Source of the DNA: Mytilus trossulus
Taxonomy: Eukaryota > Mollusca > Bivalvia > Mytilida > Mytilidae
Reading direction: 5' to 3'
Assembly: GCF_036588685.1 (NCBI RefSeq)
Contig: NC_086373.1
Coordinates: 558,001 to 622,000, forward strand
DNA: 64,000 nucleotides
Below are positions 24,985-37,179 of this stretch, piece by piece; the stretch's first letter is position 1; each line of letters begins with the position of its first letter. Below the pieces are notes generated by a model that made no database searches, was not told where the DNA came from, and was given only the letters and a program-made list of their open reading frames with translations. Both the position numbers and the translations under genes were made by a program.

Positions 24985-25265
24985 AGTAAGGCCACTATAT
25001 TTGGTGTACATAATTATTCTAGTTGTACATGTCTGTCTGACAGTGTTCATCTGGCCATGACCTCATTTTCATAGTCCATTTGGCAATGTTTAGTTTTTGA
25101 GGTTATTTTTGCTTCCAAAATACTTTTATATGTAATTAATTAGTTTCTCAGATCTGCAAATGGCAAACTTTATTTGTTTTTAGGTGTAACTGTATTGTGT
25201 TCAAGACTGTCTGGCAGGGTTTTAATTACCTTGACCTCAATTACATTGATCATTTATTATGTTAA
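24985..25265 (-). repeat. Inverted, diverged copy of the AATGAGGTCAAGG repeat
   Basis: Contains CCATGACCTCATTTTCATAG, ACTATATTTGGTGTACATAA and TTGACCTCAATTACATTGA, reverse complements of motifs in the 2880-3890 array. Confidence 0.55.
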
Positions 25266-25539
25266 GGGTATGTGGTGTTGTTCTAAAAATGTTCATGTTA
25301 CAGACTTTCAACATGAATCCAAACATGAAAAGTGAAGCAGGCCAGACATTTCAATGTATGCACTTTTGTAATTATAACACAGTCCAATGAAAAGTGTAAA
25401 ACAAGCATGCAAAACTTTTCTTATGCAGAGTAGCAACATGAAAATCAAAAGAGTTTGGAATAGATAATTATCTGCCTTTTATTGTAATTTTCAACGAAAA
25501 GAATCTAGTGTATACCAGAAACAATACAAAATTAAGAAG

Positions 25540-26090
25540 TGGTATGATTGTAAATGAGACAATTCTTTACCAGAGACCATATGTAGAAGTTAACAACTAA
25601 AGGTCACTGTACAGCCTTCAATAGAACCCATACTACACAGTAAGCTATAAAATGCACCAAAATGACAAACTGAAAAAAAACCAAATGAGATTTCTTACAG
25701 CCTGATTTATGTACATAACAAATATGATAAACAGCAACAAACGATGACCTTTGAATGACATTTTTCTAACATATTATCTTTTTTGAATATTGGGTCCTTA
25801 ATGCTCTTAAACTTTATACTTCCATGGCTTTTTAACTTTTTTTTATCTGAGCATCACTGATGAGTCTTATACTATAGATTAAACACAAATCTAGTGTATT
25901 AAATTATAAGCCAGGTAACTTTGTTAACTGTCACAATAGACACATACAGAATGTGGTGGGGTTAAACAGGTTTACTGGCTCCAAATCCTCCCACTTACCT
26001 GGGACAGTGGTGTAAAGGTGTAACATAAGAACAAACTGTAAACATCATATGAAAAGGACTAACCTCATCAGATTGGTTTTCAACACAAAA
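25540..26090 (+). repeat. Old copy of the mussel-type repeat seen in the oxidase introns
   Basis: AAGTGGTATGATTGTAAATG, TTAACAACTAAAGGTCACTG and, after an internal insertion, GGGACAGTGGTGTAAAGGTG and TAACATAAGAACAAACTGTA match in order the repeats at 46482-47000 and 50635-51060. About 25750-25940 is an inserted segment carrying a decayed hammerhead motif (separate entry). Confidence 0.65.
25851..25898 (+). ncRNA. Decayed hammerhead-ribozyme motif, copy 3
   Basis: GCATCA, CTGATGA (25857-25863), then GTCT, but the rest is eroded: the GAAA box reads TAAA and the CpG-rich stem III/cleavage segment reads ACACAAATCT. The flanks (GAGTCTTAT..., TTAAATTATAAGCCAGGTAA) align with the better copies at 53711 and 56813. 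Most changes are CpG to CA/TG. Predicted inactive. Confidence 0.6.
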
Positions 26091-26950
26091 CCATTACAAA
26101 AACAAGTTTGGTATTAAGGCAGCAACCTTTTGATTTGCTGGGGGGGGGGGGGCTATGGATTATTTTTCTGGACAAACTTTTTTTTCCGCCTTCGGTCTAA
26201 TATATAATATAATTTTTTATGTTTTTAAAAATTGAATGATATCAACTTCAGTTGGGCAAAGTATGCAAAATAACTGTGTGCATTAACCCATTATACTACA
26301 TAAAAAAATAGCATTACACAAAAACCAAATTCATAATTAAAATACAACATAACACAACGTATGGCAAGATATTCATTTTTATTGAAAAAAATGAAAAAGT
26401 AACAAATCAACCTGTATAAAATAATTTGTTTTTTCAATTGCACCAAAAGACCAACTTTTAGACATTAGTTTACTGCTCATCCTTTTTTACACTTTACCCT
26501 TTATACACCTATTTTTTTAAATTAAAATGAGAAAAAAAAAAACACAAACAAAAAAAAAACAAAGCAAAAACAAAAATCATGTTAATTGCAGGTTATGAGT
26601 ATGTCATTTAATAATCTTATAATATACAAAAAAATGTCTAACAACAATACAAAATAATTCTATTTTCTTGTACAATTCAGCACTATAAGAGTAATATTTA
26701 TCACAGTTAACTTTGATTTAAAGAAGTGCTCATCTGGTCTGTGTTTCTGGTCAAATCTGAACTATCCTCATTATTAAATTCTTTTTTAATCTCTGTTCCA
26801 AAAATGATATTTCAGAAAAGAAACACCCTTTAGAAGGATGTATTAAATATAGGAAAAGATATTGCAGTTTTACTGTACAATTCAATTTGATTCATTATAT
26901 TTTAGCCAGAAACACAGATTCTATTTAATACATTTTATTCAACTGCATGT

Positions 26951-29900
26951 TTATTCAATGATAACATAAGTAGCATCAGTGGCAACTCCACAATTATTGT
27001 CTTTTTGAGCCATAAGAACATAGCCATCCATTCCCCAGTATGTTGACCAAGAATTCTTAATTAACCAGTAAGCTTGACCATTCATTGTGCCATATCCTAC
27101 AGCTAAAACGGCATGATCCAAATCATCTGGTTTATTTCCTGGAAATATAAAAAGTAAAGCCAACTGTTACTCTCATTTCTAACAGTTAATTTTTGATACA
27201 AATGATCTTTTTATCATTTTTTGTAATTTCCACTCTTCATGCTCTTTTTGCGGGATTTTGCCCCAAAGTGGGTCAACAGGTGCAAAAAGCGTCAATTTTG
27301 CCGATTTTCCACCCCTTCTCTTGACCCAGATGACCCAGGGTTGCTGGTTAAGGTATCCAGCTGTAGCCTGCGTGTAGAGTGGACCCTAGTGAACAAATTG
27401 ACCCCAACAGTTGTTAGGTCGGAGTGAATCTGATCTTGATTCATCAGTCTACAGAAGGTCATTTGGACCCAAAATACAGAATTTCACGATTTTTGCCGAT
27501 TTTTGACTTCGAATGGACCCAAAACCGGAAGTAGTTGTTTCCTATGCGTATTTCAATAATAATAATGATCAGTAGTTATATGACTGTGGGTTTGCACTAT
27601 CTTTGCCAGTTTTATGCCTCTGAACTTCTTGTGTAAGATACAGATGTGAAGCCTACCCCTCCAGAAAACCGAGTTTTAGCCAATTTCAATTTTCCAAGTC
27701 CATATTTGTGCTCAAAATGCTACTTATACATGAGAAACGTGAATATGGATAGCCTCAGGTTGACGGAACATGCATAACTTTTAAAATAAGTATCATAAAG
27801 TGGACTTCTAAAAGTATGGAACGCCATTGGAGCCAAATAACGGATATTAGGGTCCGCCCGTCAAAAGACAGGTACCGCATGGTAAGGGTTAACATGTTTA
27901 ACAAAACTATAAAAATTTCAAAAATTTTGAACCAACCGTTTTGTCAGAAAAATTACACTGGTTAAATAGCAGTTTGACAAATACCAATTTTTATCATTGA
28001 GAAGCTTAAAATTCCCTTTACAACACAACTTAATTAAAACGTTTAGATGACTTTCCGGGAGTTATCTCCCTGAAGTGTTAGGTACCACCTTAAACAGAAG
28101 CACACTTACCACACTTTGGTTCATAGTAAACACCATTAGCATAGAATGACAATGACAAATGTGATGCATCAATACCCACAGAAACTGGTCCCATGTGGGC
28201 AATAGCAAATGTCAATGCTTGTTGGTCATACTGTGTTATGTTCACATAGTTCTTCAGTTTAGCAATTGGAGTAACTTTGTCTTTTCTACATTGACCATCC
28301 TGAAAGATTTAATATTATAGTTATTAGTATAGTATATTTCATAAAAGCAGATTATCAAAGCACCATCAATGCTGTGAGCCAGCCAATCTAACTTGATCAC
28401 CAATAGCAGCATCTCTATACATGTAAATTACAAAATTTAAGTAAAAATATTCTTTACATGTATATATTTCATTTCAAGCACTTGCTGATAGCTCTCTTTT
28501 CAAGTATTACATGTCCAGTACATGTATGTTGTAAAACATTTCTGTGTCCACACTTGCTTCAATATACTTATGTGAAAAATTACATCACCTACATGCTTTT
28601 CTTGTATCATGTTAAACATGTCTCGAGGATATTTTACTGGTTATACATTGTTTAAGAATTTTATTAGCATGCCTTCATCATTTGTACCAATTACACCATT
28701 TAATAATAAAAGCTGTAGTTCTCACCTGACCTAAATAACCACCATATTGTTCCTCAGTTGTTAAACCCCCATTTTTCATGATATACTGGTAAGCTCTGAA
28801 ATCTTCTCCTCCATCACAGGCATTGTTACCTTCTCCCCAGGAACAATCCATTAATTCTTGCTGGGATAACCTCACCAAATTTCCTGTCTGTAAATTATGA
28901 AAAAAATATACAACTTCCCTTGAAAATACATACTGTTAATTCATACATTTTTGTGATGTTTTATTGTTGTAAAAATTACAACAGGATAGTTTTGGCAAAA
29001 AACAGAACTATACATTTCTAATTTTGATAGCTGTATACATATGCAAATCATACAACATTCCTTAATATCACAATAGTTAATCTTAAGTTTTGACCCGCGG
29101 GTCAACTTTCACAACTGGGACAACATCAATAATACGCCTCGAAATGAGGAACTCAAATGTCACGGGTAAAGAAAAGATCTCTGTGTAGTGATATTGGCAT
29201 ATAGAACATGTTTCCATTTTTTACAAATGACTAAGCTTAACCATTTGTGGTGATTTTAAAAGAAGAGGAACATAGAATAAATGTGTAAAAACTATGGAGC
29301 TATTTAATGTGTTCAAAGTACTAAATTTTCAAAAAAATAATTGTGTTAAAAAGGGGATATTTTACCACAAGGAGCCGCATCACGAAGGGATGGTCGGGGT
29401 ATGCTAATTTACAGAAAAAGTAATCTCACTTCGTACCCCGAAAATTTAACCACATGTGTGAAAATGTCACAGCTTCGAAACCAGCTATCATACATATCCA
29501 AGTTAACGATATGGACTGAGCTAAAGGAAAAAACGTTACCATTACCACCTATGTAAAAACAATTAAAGATATTGACCCAACTCACTCGAATAAACATCAT
29601 GAACAGAGCACAAAAAAAACCACCATATTAATGAATGCATATTTGTTCTCCACAAATGATGATCATAACAAACAACATAACACAAACAAATAGCAATATT
29701 AAGACAGTACATTTGTATCACCTTAAAAAGACTTTCAATATTGTATTTGAAAGGTTTGCAACTTTTAATTGAAAGTTACAAAATGATATTATATGTGTCA
29801 CTAGTAGAATGTAGTAAAGCACTTATCTCAAATCAAATACACACATATATGAATCAGTAAAAATCTAATCACAAACAAACATGTCAGAGATACTTAGCTT

Positions 29901-32900
29901 ATAAGGTTATATATATAAATGTATAATTTGCAATGAATCATGATGACAAATCATACTTTATAAGAGGTACTTTATAAAATCAAATTTTATAAGAGGTACT
30001 TTGTAATATCAAATGTTTTGAGAGCCTTTGTAAATCTAACTTTTTTAGAAGTACTTTGTAAAATCAAAATTGATAAGAGGTGGTTTGTACAATCAAACTT
30101 TATAAATGGTACTTAGAACAAATTATTTTACACCATCAACTTTGTAAGTAATAGAATTTATTCATTAAAAAGCTCATACATTGAAATACTTTGTTGTCAA
30201 AAAAAATTTCACTTTTCATAAACTTGACCTAATGAAAATAAACAGGTAGACATATAGCAATGTATAGTATGCATTGTGCACCCCTAGATGTAGGAAATAT
30301 GCTCCTTTGTTGTCCCTAACTTAAAAGAAATAAGCTCCTTCTATTGTCCCTTTTCTAAAGGAAATGAGTGCCCTCCATTGTCCCTTTCCTTAAGGAAATT
30401 AGCTCCCTCTATTTTCCCTTATCTTCAGGAAATAAGCTCTCTCTATTGTCCCTTACCTTAAGGAAATAAGCTCCCTCTATTGTTCCTGTGGTTCCAAAAC
30501 TCCAACAGGATCCACACACTGCCTGATCTTTGACAGGATTAACAGCACCTAAAATATTATTTTTGATAAGTTCAATTCTAATTTATTTCTTTTATTTAAA
30601 AACAAGCAAGTGTTTTCACACGAACGAACAGTAGAACAGAAGAATGAACACACAGACCAGAAAACATAATGCCCATAAATATAAATGGGGCATTAAAACT
30701 TTATAGTCTGAAGTATGAAACTTTAAATATCCTATAGTTATCTTACCATATAATCTCCAATCCAGATTAGCAGGAACATCTTTCAAGTTATATTTAGATC
30801 TTTCAAATGGAAGACCACCATGGTTACCAGGTGTATATCTAAATCCTCTCATTAATTTTAGTTCTTCTGAGGATTTATCTGCCAGGTGATTGACAGCCAG
30901 TCTGTAGGTTAAACCAGCTCGGTTCTTAGAGTGGATATATCTACAATCAAAAAGAAATAATCAATGCAAATTCTAGGCATCAAAGTACCAAAATGAAAAG
31001 TTGCTTAAAATAGTTATTATATATGTTGGACTTAATAATTTAACATCTTAATAGAATTTTGTGAATCCTCCTTTAACAGGTAACCTGTCTAACCCGTAAA
31101 TAACCTGAAACATATACATTTAAATGTATTCTGTCTATTTTTGCCTGCACACAATGGTAACCTGTCCTATCTATCCTGTATTAACAAGAAAGCTGTCTAA
31201 TTGATCTTGCATTAACAGGTTGCATGTATTTACTAAACACTTGATTTTCTATCTGATCAATCTAATTAAAATTAGTTCTCCAAACTTGCTCCTCGTTGTT
31301 TTTATGTCGTGCATGGCATATAAAAAACAAGGAGCAAATGTGGAGAACTAATTTTAATTAGATTGCAATCTGGTATAAATATTTTCTAGTGATTTAAAAA
31401 TATTTTAAACAAACATCATTAACTCTATTGAAGTGAATTATAATTTTTTTAACCATGTCTACCATGTCTACCATTTTTGTGTGTCCTATGATTAATAATC
31501 ACATTTCTAATTTTCTAGTTGCATTTGCTGCAAATGAGACAATAATAATCAGTGGAGTGTCCAATACAATCTGTTTCATTGTTACAAAGACAGACGCAAA
31601 GTTTGAGCCATGCTTAAATTTCTATCTCCATCCTAAACTCCAAGCGCCAGGCTTATTTAATTGTTTGTTACTATAATAAGAACAAAACTAAGTAATTTCA
31701 ATACTTACCTAACATTATGTCTGAATATATGTTTCCTCTGCTCATGCTCCTCTACTGAGGGGTATTGTTTACTGTGTTGATTTTTATAGAAGCCAAACAT
31801 TTGGTCAATATGAGTTTGGTCATTGTTTATATATTCTCTCATTGGGTTCATCATGATTCTATGTTCTTTTATTCCTGGACCAGGGAATCCTCCACATGTC
31901 ATGTCTATCAGATGAAATATATATAATTATTGCAGAATGCAATATAATATATCAAAATAGCAAAAATAATGAATGCAAAAATTGAAAGATATGGGTATAC
32001 ATCAATGAGATAGCACTCCAGTATAGAAAAAAAACAACAGTCTATTACAGTCTATTAACAAATGATCAAATACTAAATTCTCAAATTTTATAAATATCCG
32101 AGGCACTATCATATTTATTCTACAGCTTACTTTCTGAGGTATATTAGTTAATTCAGGTTCCATAGTAAATATTTTTTACTAACTACTTTGTTAAAAACAT
32201 ATCCTTAAAAATTGAAATACTCTAAAATCATGAAAATGGCAATAATTGAACTGAATGCCTATTATATTTCTAATTCTAATGCAATTTGGATGTTAAAATT
32301 TTTTTCATTGGCTAAAAGTTGCCGTCAAATCCATAGTTGACCAGACATAACTAAGGAGGGACCCGCCGTTTTGAATTGATTGAATTCACAAATGTTCGAT
32401 TACTACTATATTTATTATTATTGAAAATAAAACAACACCTACCTCGAATTCGCCTTTTTAATGTAATTTTATCCGAATTTTTAGCGAACATGTAAAGTAA
32501 TAACCTCCAGCTTTGAAGTTTTCATTTGTATGACGTCACGCTTAGCCATGACGTCTTTGTGCCAAATCATTCATGAAGTTTCGCGGATTATTTTCTATTT
32601 GTCAAATTAAGAAATTTTTTCAAGTTTTATCATATTTTTTTTCTTTTTGTAATGCTTTAGAATCGTAATAATAGTACTGTAGTTGAAGAGTTGCCACCGT
32701 CAATTTTGATTTGACAGTCGCAAATCTCCATTTTACTGTCTCCGCTACGCGTCGCCAGTAAAACTGCATTTGCGACATTCAAATCTACAATTGACATTTG
32801 TCATTTTGATTGAATAAAAGTACAGAAGAGCTGCTTAATTTTGAAAGGCTGCCATAAATATTCCATCTGAAACTAATAATTACTTACTTGTTGGTGGATT

Positions 32901-35900
32901 AAATTTCTTTGAATCTATGTCACTTGTACCAAAATTGATATAATCAAGATAATATTTGTCATAATGCGATCCAAGCAGTGAGTCATATCCATACATCTCA
33001 TAACGGACTGGCATTTTACCATCTGGTCCTACCCACATCGTGTAAACATTTTTCTTTTTTCCCTGGACATCAACTTTCTGCCATTTTGTACAATTATTAC
33101 CGCTCTTCATCTCCACACCAATCATCTTTAATCATAAAAAAAAACTTTTAATAAAAAAAAGAAAACATAAATTCTTAATGACTGATAATGTCATAAGAAA
33201 TGAATTAGTGCACTTTTGTTTTACATTTAATACAAACTTGTTTGTACTTGTCATGCTTGTAGAATAATTGTTGAGACTTATAATTTAGCATTTAACAAGG
33301 TCCTGTTTTCCTAGACTGTTTATGAAGTCTTTACACTAAATCTCTGGATGTGCACTGATTGATATTTTGTCTCAGCTACATGATTTTTGCCCAGTAGTTA
33401 TTAACTTGTAATCTCTGATCAGTTCCTTTTGTCTCTAGCATTTCTGAAAACAGTATTAATGCTTTGTTTGGATCTAATGAGTAAAGCTGATATACTTTTA
33501 AAATAAGCAACAAATCTAGACATAATATGAATGGGATTTTAGTAATCTATATCACATCTTTCAAAGATAAGTATAAAAGTAAAGTAAGATTTACATCAAA
33601 TCCTGTGAGATCTGGTAGAATGGACTGGATTGTAACAGCATCATCGTTGTTTGTACCATTGACTTGGAAACACATATCCATATTCAACTGTTTCTCTGTT
33701 GACATGGGAGCCAGTTTGTAACTTACACCAAATTTTGTCATATCTGACCTCTGTATAGTGATAACCATACCTTAAAGTTAAAAATTTCTATTATAATTAA
33801 GGACATAATTTAATTTGATAATCAATTCTACTCCCTGTCAGGTAGCTATTGACATTAACAGCAGCTATTGACAATAACAGCAGCTATTGACATTAACCAC
33901 AGCTATTGACAATAACAGTAGCTATTGACAATAACAGTAGCTATTGACAATAACAGTAGCTATTGACAATAACAGTAGCTATTGACATTAGCAGCAGCTA
34001 TTGACATTAGCAGCAGCTATTGACATTAACCACATCTATTGACATTAACAGCAGCTATTGACAATAACAGCAGCTATTGACATTAACAGCAGTTATTGAC
34101 ATTAACCACAGCTATTGACAATAACAGCAGCTATTGACATTAACAGCAGCTATTGACATTAACGGCAGCTATTGACATTAACAGCAGCTATTGACATTAA
34201 CCACAGCTATTGACAATAACAGTAGCTATTGACAATAACAGCAGCTATTGACATTAACAGCAGCTATTGGCATTAACAGTAGCTATTGACATTAACAGCA
34301 GCAAGTGTTTATCAGGTTTGTGTTTATTTTTATTTATGGAATACTTCAACAAGTCATGACTTTGCGGTATGGGCTTTGCTCATTGTTGAAGGCCGTATGG
34401 TGACCTATAGTTGTTAATGTCTGTGCCATTTTGGTCTTTTGTGGATAGTTGTCTCATTGACAATCATACCACATCTTCTTTTTTATATATGTACATCTAA
34501 CCCATACATTTTGTACATTGTATATATAGCTGGAATTGCTGCATATCAAAGAATACCTTGCACTACTCTAAAGATTTAACTCACTCAAAGATCAGGAAAA
34601 AATGACAATCATTTTGTTAGTTACAAACATGACAAATGTTACAATTTATGTTAAATAATTCATAATCAAACTGGCACCAACAAAGTTGAGCCTATTTGAA
34701 ATGGCAATTCCTTCTACAAATATATATAAAATATATGTATATAAAACTGTCTTATTCCATACCTCCATAATAATCTATTCTGCTCTTGTTATTTTTGGCA
34801 TCATAATAAGCTGAGAATGGTTCTGTGATCTCAGCATATGGCAGTTGTAGTGTTCCTTCTACAGTGTAAGTTAATGCATTCCAATTGGGTGCTGTAGCTT
34901 TGGTGCTGAAGGATACACCTAAAATCAAAATTAAGTCATGTTTTAAAGGAGAAATAACTATTTTTGTATACAACAAGAGTGCAAACGCTGAAATGTTTCG
35001 CCTTCTTTACTAATCATTGATATCATGTTGAGATTCCTAAATATAAAGCTTTATTGCAACTGTCACATAAACTTATCATTAACCAAGAAATCTAAACATT
35101 GACCAATGAACCATGAAAATGAGGTCAAGGTCAGATGAACCATATATACCAGACAGGCATGTATAGATAACAATTCTTTCATACAAGAATTATAGTTGAC
35201 CTACGTGTATTTCTACTAGTTTAAGAAGAACATACCAAAAATCAAAAAATTAACACTGAGCAATAAACTGTAAAAATGACAAATGAGATCAAGGTATGAT
35301 CAAACCTGCCCAACTGAAACATAATTGTGTTTAGTTTACGTGTGAGTTACACTAACATAACACCAAGTTTAGATCAATGTGAACACGGCCTAAGAAAACA
35401 TTCTTTAACAGGTAAACATGATAATTAACTTATTTTTTTTAACCTAAAGCATGAAATCAAACAGACATAGAAATATCCAATTGTACTAGGTCGTTCTCTA
35501 TATTTTTTATGTGTTGATCAGGTAATATGACTGTTGGCAGTCTTTGGAGGTCATCTAACAATGTCTAAAGAGTTAATTACATACACACAAGATTCTGATA
35601 AATATTATCGAGAACATGCATTGCTAACTGCTTATTTCAGACTTATTGTAATTCAAAGGATATACATTTTAGTACATTAAAAACTGAATGTTATATGAGG
35701 GTCGTAATGGGGGTATACCTTCATGACAAATATATAACGGTAAAAATTCTTGCCAAATGACATTCAACACAACATGTTAAACAGTAATTTTGGTGCATGA
35801 AGATCAAATGTCACTTTGTTTAAGAGGATAATAAAAATCACCTGATTTGGATAAATCACATTTATATAAAAAAAAATCCTGAAAAATAATTTATATATTA

Positions 35901-36911
35901 CAGTTCTAAAAACTATTACAGGAATCATGAGTAGGATATTTTGACAAACCATAGTAAAGTTTTAACCTTTTTTTAGCTTACAAAAATGACAGTTTGATGC
36001 CTTACAGGAAAAGGCAGTATTATCCTCTTATACATGTTATATACAAATTTACAAAAAAATGTAATTTAAAATATGAGAATTTTAATCAAATTAGAGACCA
36101 CGATTTTGACAGCTAATGTACCTTTAAGATTTCTTTGTTGGTCAACTATTAAACCTTATTGCTATTCCCGACTGACCAAAGAATCTGTTCCATTTGAACT
36201 ATTGAAGTCATACAATAATCACTTTTCCATTGTGGCCTCAAAATTTTACGGGAACCTGTGTGATATCCAGCAATGAGGGAGGAAAGAGGGGTCATGATCC
36301 CAAAATCCCGGGCTTAAAAACACAAAATCCTGAAATCCTTGGCTGAAAAAACGAAATCACAGGCTAACAAAAACAAAATCCTGAGGTCCCGAAATTCGAA
36401 AAAAAATCCTGGAGTCCCGATAAAGGTCCTATCCCCCCTCAGCAATGACAGACACTTAGCTACTAGGTGTATATATTAATGCATTTTGCAAAATGATATA
36501 AATATTTTTACATAATTTCATTATTTGCTAGCGATATTTGAAAAGAAATTATTGGTGGGGATAAAAAAAATCATTATTATAATTGAAACATTTTTTTCGC
36601 TACATGGCTAAAGTGTAGCACAACGCGACAAGTTTTTAAGGTAAATAATTTGAAAATTTTGAAAGATTTTAAAAAAAAAGACAGAAGCCAAGGGTGGTGG
36701 GAAACTGTACAGTTTAACGTAAGTTGTAAATATATATATCCTTTCTTAGACTATACTTTAAAATTTATGTATCCCTTTGGGAGTGCTCCTGAGAGAGGAG
36801 GAAATTACCAGTAACAGTAACAGTAAACAGAAGGTAAAGCCCCATTATTATCTTACCAAAGCATAAAACTATGCAGACTGCAAACTGTACTTCTTTCAGC
36901 ATTTCTACCAT
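26951..36911 (-). CDS. 26-29-p: Two-domain cysteine protease of the 26/29-kDa proteinase (counting factor associated protein D) type, 10 coding exons
   Basis: Coding exons on the minus strand: 36911-36857, 34918-34763, 33770-33595, 33125-32888, 31904-31709, 30940-30747, 30548-30457, 28887-28726, 28299-28110, 27138-26951; 1647 nt, 548 aa, all phases consistent. The insect 26/29-kDa proteinases have about this length and layout. Residues 1-18 form a signal peptide ([12 protein letters not shown]), so the product is secreted or lysosomal. Residues about 20-230 are the N-terminal domain of this family. An I29 inhibitor propeptide follows ([34 protein letters not shown]), then the C1A papain domain with [11 protein letters not shown] (catalytic Cys353), [11 protein letters not shown] (His495) and [11 protein letters not shown] (Asn515). 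All catalytic residues are present, so activity is expected. An in-frame ATG 36 bp further up is possible but gives a poorer signal peptide. AATAAA at 26939-26934 (minus) is a possible poly(A) signal only 12 bp after the stop. Confidence 0.94.
29945..30135 (+). repeat. Short degenerate tandem repeat, ~37-bp unit, about five copies
   Basis: Variants of ACTTTATAAGAGGTACTTTG followed by TAAAATCAA recur between 29945 and 30130. It lies in the protease intron between exons 8 and 7. Confidence 0.6.
30305..30490 (-). repeat. 34-bp minisatellite derived from the 3' end and 5' splice site of protease exon 7
   Basis: On the minus strand the end of exon 7 reads GAGCTTATTTCCTTAAG followed by the donor GTAAGG (junction at 30457/30456). 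The same ~34-bp block, including the surrounding GGGACAATAGAGG, is repeated about four more times downstream in the intron, with junction equivalents near 30422, 30388, 30354 and 30320. In these copies the donor dinucleotide is AT, GA, AA and TT instead of GT, so only the true site can function. The exon encodes a conserved papain-family segment ([10 protein letters not shown]), so the exon is the source of the array. Confidence 0.85.
30610..30696 (+). repeat. End fragment of the 'ATGGGGCAT' dispersed repeat
   Basis: GAACACACAGACCAGAAAAC, ATAATGCCCAT and ATGGGGCATTAAAA match the right end of the copies at 2560-2842 and 8488-8704. It lies 50 bp from exon 6 of the protease gene. Confidence 0.55.
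31258..31365. repeat. Hairpin (foldback) element, ~47-bp arms
   Basis: Arm 31258-31304 begins CAATCTAATTAAAATTAG and arm 31318-31365 ends CTAATTTTAATTAGATTG; TCTCC/GGAGA and GCTCC/GGAGC segments also pair. The spacer is about 13 nt. It lies in the protease intron between exons 6 and 5. Confidence 0.8.
32699..32795. repeat. Hairpin (foldback) element, 40-bp arms
   Basis: Arm 32699-32738 (GTCAATTTTGATTTGACAG..., ending TTTTACTG) pairs with arm 32756-32795 (CAGTAAAA..., ending AAATCTACAATTGAC) with a few mismatches. The CpG-rich spacer is TCTCCGCTACGCGTCGC. It lies in the protease intron between exons 5 and 4. Confidence 0.75.
33844..34305 (+). repeat. 19-bp minisatellite, about 24 copies
   Basis: The unit is AGCTATTGACATTAACAGC, with common variants ACAATAACAG, AACAGT and AACCAC. 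Successive units start at 33844, 33863, 33882 and so on. The 19-bp period is not a codon multiple. It lies in the protease intron between exons 3 and 2, starting 74 bp upstream of exon 3's acceptor in transcription order. Confidence 0.92.
34365..34490 (+). repeat. Terminal fragment of the mussel-type repeat
   Basis: GGTATGGGCTTTGCTCATTG, ATGGTGACCTATAGTTGTTA, GATAGTTGTCTCATTGACAA and CATACCACATCTTCTTTTTT match 9890-10020 and, inverted, the starts of the repeats at 46482, 50635 and 51695. Confidence 0.75.
34970..35320 (+). repeat. Copy of the AATGAGGTCAAGG repeat
   Basis: AACAAGAGTGCAAACGCTGA, ATATAAAGCTTTATTGCAAC and CCATGAAAATGAGGTCAAGG follow the same order as at 2915-3170. Confidence 0.65.
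36277..36439. mobile_element. 163-bp MITE with CCCGGGCTTAAAA internal repeats, copy 2
   Basis: Flanked by perfect 9-bp target duplications CAGCAATGA (36268-36276 and 36440-36448). Termini are GGGAGG and CCCCCCT; the interior carries AAATCCCGGGCTTAAAAAC-type units and GATAAAGGTCCTATCCCCCC, as in copy 1 at 14701-14879. It lies in the first intron of the protease gene. Confidence 0.82.
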
Positions 36912-37179
36912 TTTGAAGTGTGACAATAGTGTCACATGCGAGATCACATGATCGAAAAGTGTTCACGTGAAATACAATCAAGTGGATACAAGGTCTAAAC
37001 AGAAAGTTCCATACAGGAATCCTTTAATATATGACGAATTATTTAAAAAGTTATTATGAACAACGCACCAGAACTTCCAACTTTTGCAAGTCAAACGTTC
37101 CTGAATATTGAAAATATACTTCTGAATTGAATGATTCTTTTTGTAAATTCATTTTCGTGTAAAAGCGTTGACTGAAATA

